Assembly: GCA_937896205.1 (NCBI GenBank)
Contig: CALBNA010000281.1
Location: 1-6,674 of the forward strand
Reading direction: 5' to 3'
Source of the DNA: an uncultured Campylobacter sp.
Lineage (GTDB): Bacteria; Campylobacterota; Campylobacteria; Campylobacterales; Campylobacteraceae
DNA: 6,674 bases
The notes under the pieces are model-generated. The model saw nothing but the letters and a program-made list of their open reading frames with translations. It made no database searches and had not been told where the DNA came from. This document shows positions 4,433-6,674 of the stretch, one piece after another. Numbering within the stretch: position 1 is the first letter of the stretch; every line of letters starts with the position of its first letter. The position numbers were made by a program, and so were the translations under genes.

Positions 4433-6532
4433 CTAAACGCCTACGCCGACTCTCTTTTCCGCTTTATTTTGTATCCATTGAAACGCAAATAACGCCGCGT
4501 AAAGCGACACGCCGATCGCGTAAGAAACGTATTCGTTTGCGATAAACGGGATGTATTTAGCGCACATATTAGGCACCAAGGTTAGCGGCACTACGCACAA
4601 AAGCAGCGCGCGCTCGAGCACGTTTACGCGTTTAACAAAATACCCTTGAAGCGCCGAAGAAAAGGCAAACATACCCACTAGCGCCGTACCGAAAATCAGC
4701 GCCATCTCGAGCGGATTTGTTATCCACACTATGCCTTTAGCGTCGTTTGGATTGGCCGAGTTTACGCTCTCTATCAAAAGCAGCTTGTTGTTAAACACGA
4801 ACGAAAACGGCAAAATCGTCGTGCGCAGGTCGTAGAAAAAGCCCTGCACGCCCACGGTTACCGGGTTTGCTTTGGCGATACCGGCCGCAGCGTATGCCGC
4901 GATGCCGACCGGAGGTGTATCGTCTGCTAGGATACCGAAGTAAAAGACGAAAAGATGCACGGCAATAGCGGGGATGAGAAAGCCGTTTTTATGGGCCAAA
5001 AATAAAATAACCGGCGCGACTAGCGAGCTAACGACGATGTAGTTTGCCGTCGTCGGCAAGCCCATGCCTAGTATCAGCGACATTATCGCAGTTAGAAATA
5101 GGATAAGCACGATGTTGTTGCCGGCTAAATTTTCAACGACTTCAGACAGCACCTGCCCGATACCGGTTAGCGAGATAGAACCCACTATGATACCTGCTAG
5201 ACCCGTAGCTATCGCGATCGTAGTCATACTTTTAGCCGCCGTTACCATCGCCCAAAATATATCCGTAAAGCCAACGATAAAGTCCTCTGCGCCGACGCCC
5301 TCGCCGTGAGCTATCTTTCTAACCGGCTCTTGAAAAAGGATAATCAAAAATAGCACGCAAATAGCGTTAAAAGCCGCTGAGATCGGGGATTCGTTTGCGA
5401 TTAACAAGGTATAGAGCAAAACCAAAATCGGGATAAGGTAGTGCAGACCGCTCACGAAAATCTTAAGCTTAGATATGCCGGCACCCTGCTCCATGCCCTT
5501 TAGTCCTAGTTTGCAACTCTCAAGGTGCACGATGAAAAACAGCGACAAATAGCACACAAATGCCGGAATCACGGCTGCGATCATGACGTTTGTATAGCTA
5601 AGGCCCAAAAACTCGGCGATGATGAAGGCTGCCGCGCCCATGATAGGCGGCATCAGCTGTCCGTTTACGCCCGCGGCCACCTCGATAGCGCCGGCTTTGG
5701 TGCTGGTTAGGCCAGCCTTTTTCATTAGAGGTATCGTAAAGGTACCCACCGTCACGACGTTCGCCGTGGAGCTGCCGCTCACCATGCCGGTTAGTCCTGA
5801 TGCTATAACCGAAGCTTTTGCCGGTCCGCCGCGAAATTTACCAAGCAGCGCAAAGGCTAAATTTATAAAATACTGCCCCGCTCCCGCGCGCTCTAAAAGC
5901 GAACCAAACAATACGAAAAGATAGATAAAACTCACGCTAACGCCAAGCGGCACGCCAAAAACGCCCTCAGTCGTAAGATACATGTGGCCGGCTAGTTTGT
6001 TTAGGCTAGCGCCCTGGTGCGCGATGATGTCGGGCATGTACTGACCGAAATAATCATACGCCAAAAATATCGCCGCGATGATAGGAAGCGCCGGGCCGAT
6101 GATCCTGCGACCCGCCTCAAACAGCACGACCACGGCGACGCAGGCTACGGCTATATCAAAGCTCGTGTAGTCTCCGGGGCGCTGCGCTAGAGCGTAAAAC
6201 TCTATGAGCGGATAGAGCGCGGCTAGCGTACCCAAAACGCAAAGTGCGATGTCGTAAAACGGCAGGCTGGAGTGGGCTTTTTTGTGAATTTTAAGCGGGT
6301 AGAGCAAAAACAGCAAACAGATAGCAAAAGCAAGGTGCGCCGAGCGCGACATCGTCGTGTTCATCGGAAAATACGCGATATAAAGCTGAAAAACTGACCA
6401 TGCAAAGCAGATGATGCTCGTAAAATATATATAAAAGTTCGAGTTTATCTCGCGCGTCTTTACCTCGACGAACTCCTCCTTTTCCTGCGCCGGCTCGGTG
6501 TTTGTTCGTGTTTCATTTAGATTTTTATCCAT
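4433..6532 (-). CDS. TRAP transporter fused permease (4TM/12TM type, small and large subunits fused)
   Basis: This 699-residue inner-membrane protein joins the DctQ-like four-helix subunit and the DctM-like twelve-helix subunit. This fused form normally works with a TAXI-type periplasmic binding protein in sodium-driven uptake of organic acids. Residues 1-31 are a charged cytosolic tail. Helices at about 33-150 form the small-subunit part. The large subunit shows both helical-hairpin motifs of the sodium sites, GSSTAN at 253-258 and GMGLPTTANY at 489-498, plus QLMPPIMGAAAF (292-303) and ILADDTPPVGIAAYAA (534-549). About 110 extra C-terminal residues (590-699) hold three further hydrophobic segments, resembling the tail domain often found on this fused class (DUF3394-like, from memory). 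The ATG at 6532 is supported by AAGAG at 6538-6542, five bases away. No binding protein is found downstream, and none fits in the 142 upstream bases. The substrate is unknown. The gene converges on the Sel1 gene. Confidence 0.93.
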   Translation of the reverse strand: MDKNLNETRTNTEPAQEKEEFVEVKTREINSNFYIYFTSIICFAWSVFQLYIAYFPMNTTMSRSAHLAFAICLLFLLYPLKIHKKAHSSLPFYDIALCVLGTLAALYPLIEFYALAQRPGDYTSFDIAVACVAVVVLFEAGRRIIGPALPIIAAIFLAYDYFGQYMPDIIAHQGASLNKLAGHMYLTTEGVFGVPLGVSVSFIYLFVLFGSLLERAGAGQYFINLAFALLGKFRGGPAKASVIASGLTGMVSGSSTANVVTVGTFTIPLMKKAGLTSTKAGAIEVAAGVNGQLMPPIMGAAAFIIAEFLGLSYTNVMIAAVIPAFVCYLSLFFIVHLESCKLGLKGMEQGAGISKLKIFVSGLHYLIPILVLLYTLLIANESPISAAFNAICVLFLIILFQEPVRKIAHGEGVGAEDFIVGFTDIFWAMVTAAKSMTTIAIATGLAGIIVGSISLTGIGQVLSEVVENLAGNNIVLILFLTAIMSLILGMGLPTTANYIVVSSLVAPVILFLAHKNGFLIPAIAVHLFVFYFGILADDTPPVGIAAYAAAGIAKANPVTVGVQGFFYDLRTTILPFSFVFNNKLLLIESVNSANPNDAKGIVWITNPLEMALIFGTALVGMFAFSSALQGYFVKRVNVLERALLLCVVPLTLVPNMCAKYIPFIANEYVSYAIGVSLYAALFAFQWIQNKAEKRVGVGV

Positions 6533-6674
6533 ATTTGCTCTTAACCTCTTAAATTTTCTTTTAATAAAATTTGGCGATTTTGCCCGCGTAAACCGGGGTT
6601 TTGATTTTTCAAATTCGACCTACTTTTCCCGTGCCTCAAAATTTGCTTACAATTTTAACTCGGCACCGTAAAGA
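6533..6674. other. Upstream region of the TRAP gene; weak promoter candidates only
   Basis: All six frames are stopped or too short to call a gene. On the minus strand TAAAAT at 6653-6658, or the AT-rich run 6556-6570, could serve as the -10 of the TRAP gene; neither stands out. On the plus strand TTGCTTACAAT (TACAAT at 6648-6653) could be the -10 of a divergent gene beyond the edge. The minus frame ending in TAA at 6647-6649 could be the last eight codons of an upstream gene, but nothing identifies it. Confidence 0.3.

Noticed and set aside
5064..5309. 81-residue open frame on the plus strand
   Set aside because: It is antisense to the GMGLPTTANY region of the TRAP permease, with no independent support.
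5619..5924. 101-residue open frame on the plus strand
   Set aside because: It lies opposite the well-conserved GSSTAN region of the TRAP permease; composition and lack of a ribosome binding site mark it as a shadow.
6583..6611. CCCG/CGGG hairpin followed by a T-rich run on the plus strand
   Set aside because: The stem is only 4 bp, and no plus-strand gene lies upstream of it for it to terminate; on the minus strand there is no U-tract.

Overview
The window looks like chromosomal DNA from a Campylobacter, most likely the moderately GC-rich oral/enteric group (concisus, curvus, rectus, showae). This is inferred from three things. AAATTT-type hexamers recur inside a mid-GC coding background. 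The -10 boxes are strong but have no clear -35 partner. The gene content fits: a fused TRAP permease, an NSS transporter, a MATE pump and a Cys-paired Sel1 protein. No mobile element, rRNA, tRNA or CRISPR array is visible.

Layout. Positions 1-1500 are a minus-strand pair: an NSS (SLC6/LeuT-like) sodium symporter, followed after 9 nt by the first 59 codons of an ABC ATPase, probably ABC-F, that runs off the left edge. Positions 1501-1665 are a divergent promoter region with a TATAAT facing each way and a 14-bp hyphenated palindrome between them. Positions 1666-3782 are a plus-strand pair with a 25-bp overlap: a MATE pump and a YgjP/DUF45-type zinc hydrolase. Positions 3828-4310 hold a small secreted Sel1-repeat protein with its own promoter and ribosome binding site. 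A 13-bp stem-loop at 4321-4353 lies between it and a convergent minus-strand gene at 4433-6532, a fused TRAP permease. The final 142 bases are the TRAP upstream region.

Three of the six genes are polytopic membrane transporters. NSS and TRAP are sodium-driven importers in their families, and MATE is a cation-driven exporter. No periplasmic binding protein for the TRAP permease is in the window. Nothing here forms a clearly new multi-gene system.

The points most worth a second look are: the clustering of RAATTY sites (known in C. jejuni as the DNA-uptake methylation motif), including an inverted pair that builds the terminator; an NSS protein that lacks the extracellular-gate arginine but keeps its aspartate partner; a MATE protein with Asn where NorM has a key Asp; and an insertion of about 50 residues in the YgjP-like protein written largely in AAATTT words.
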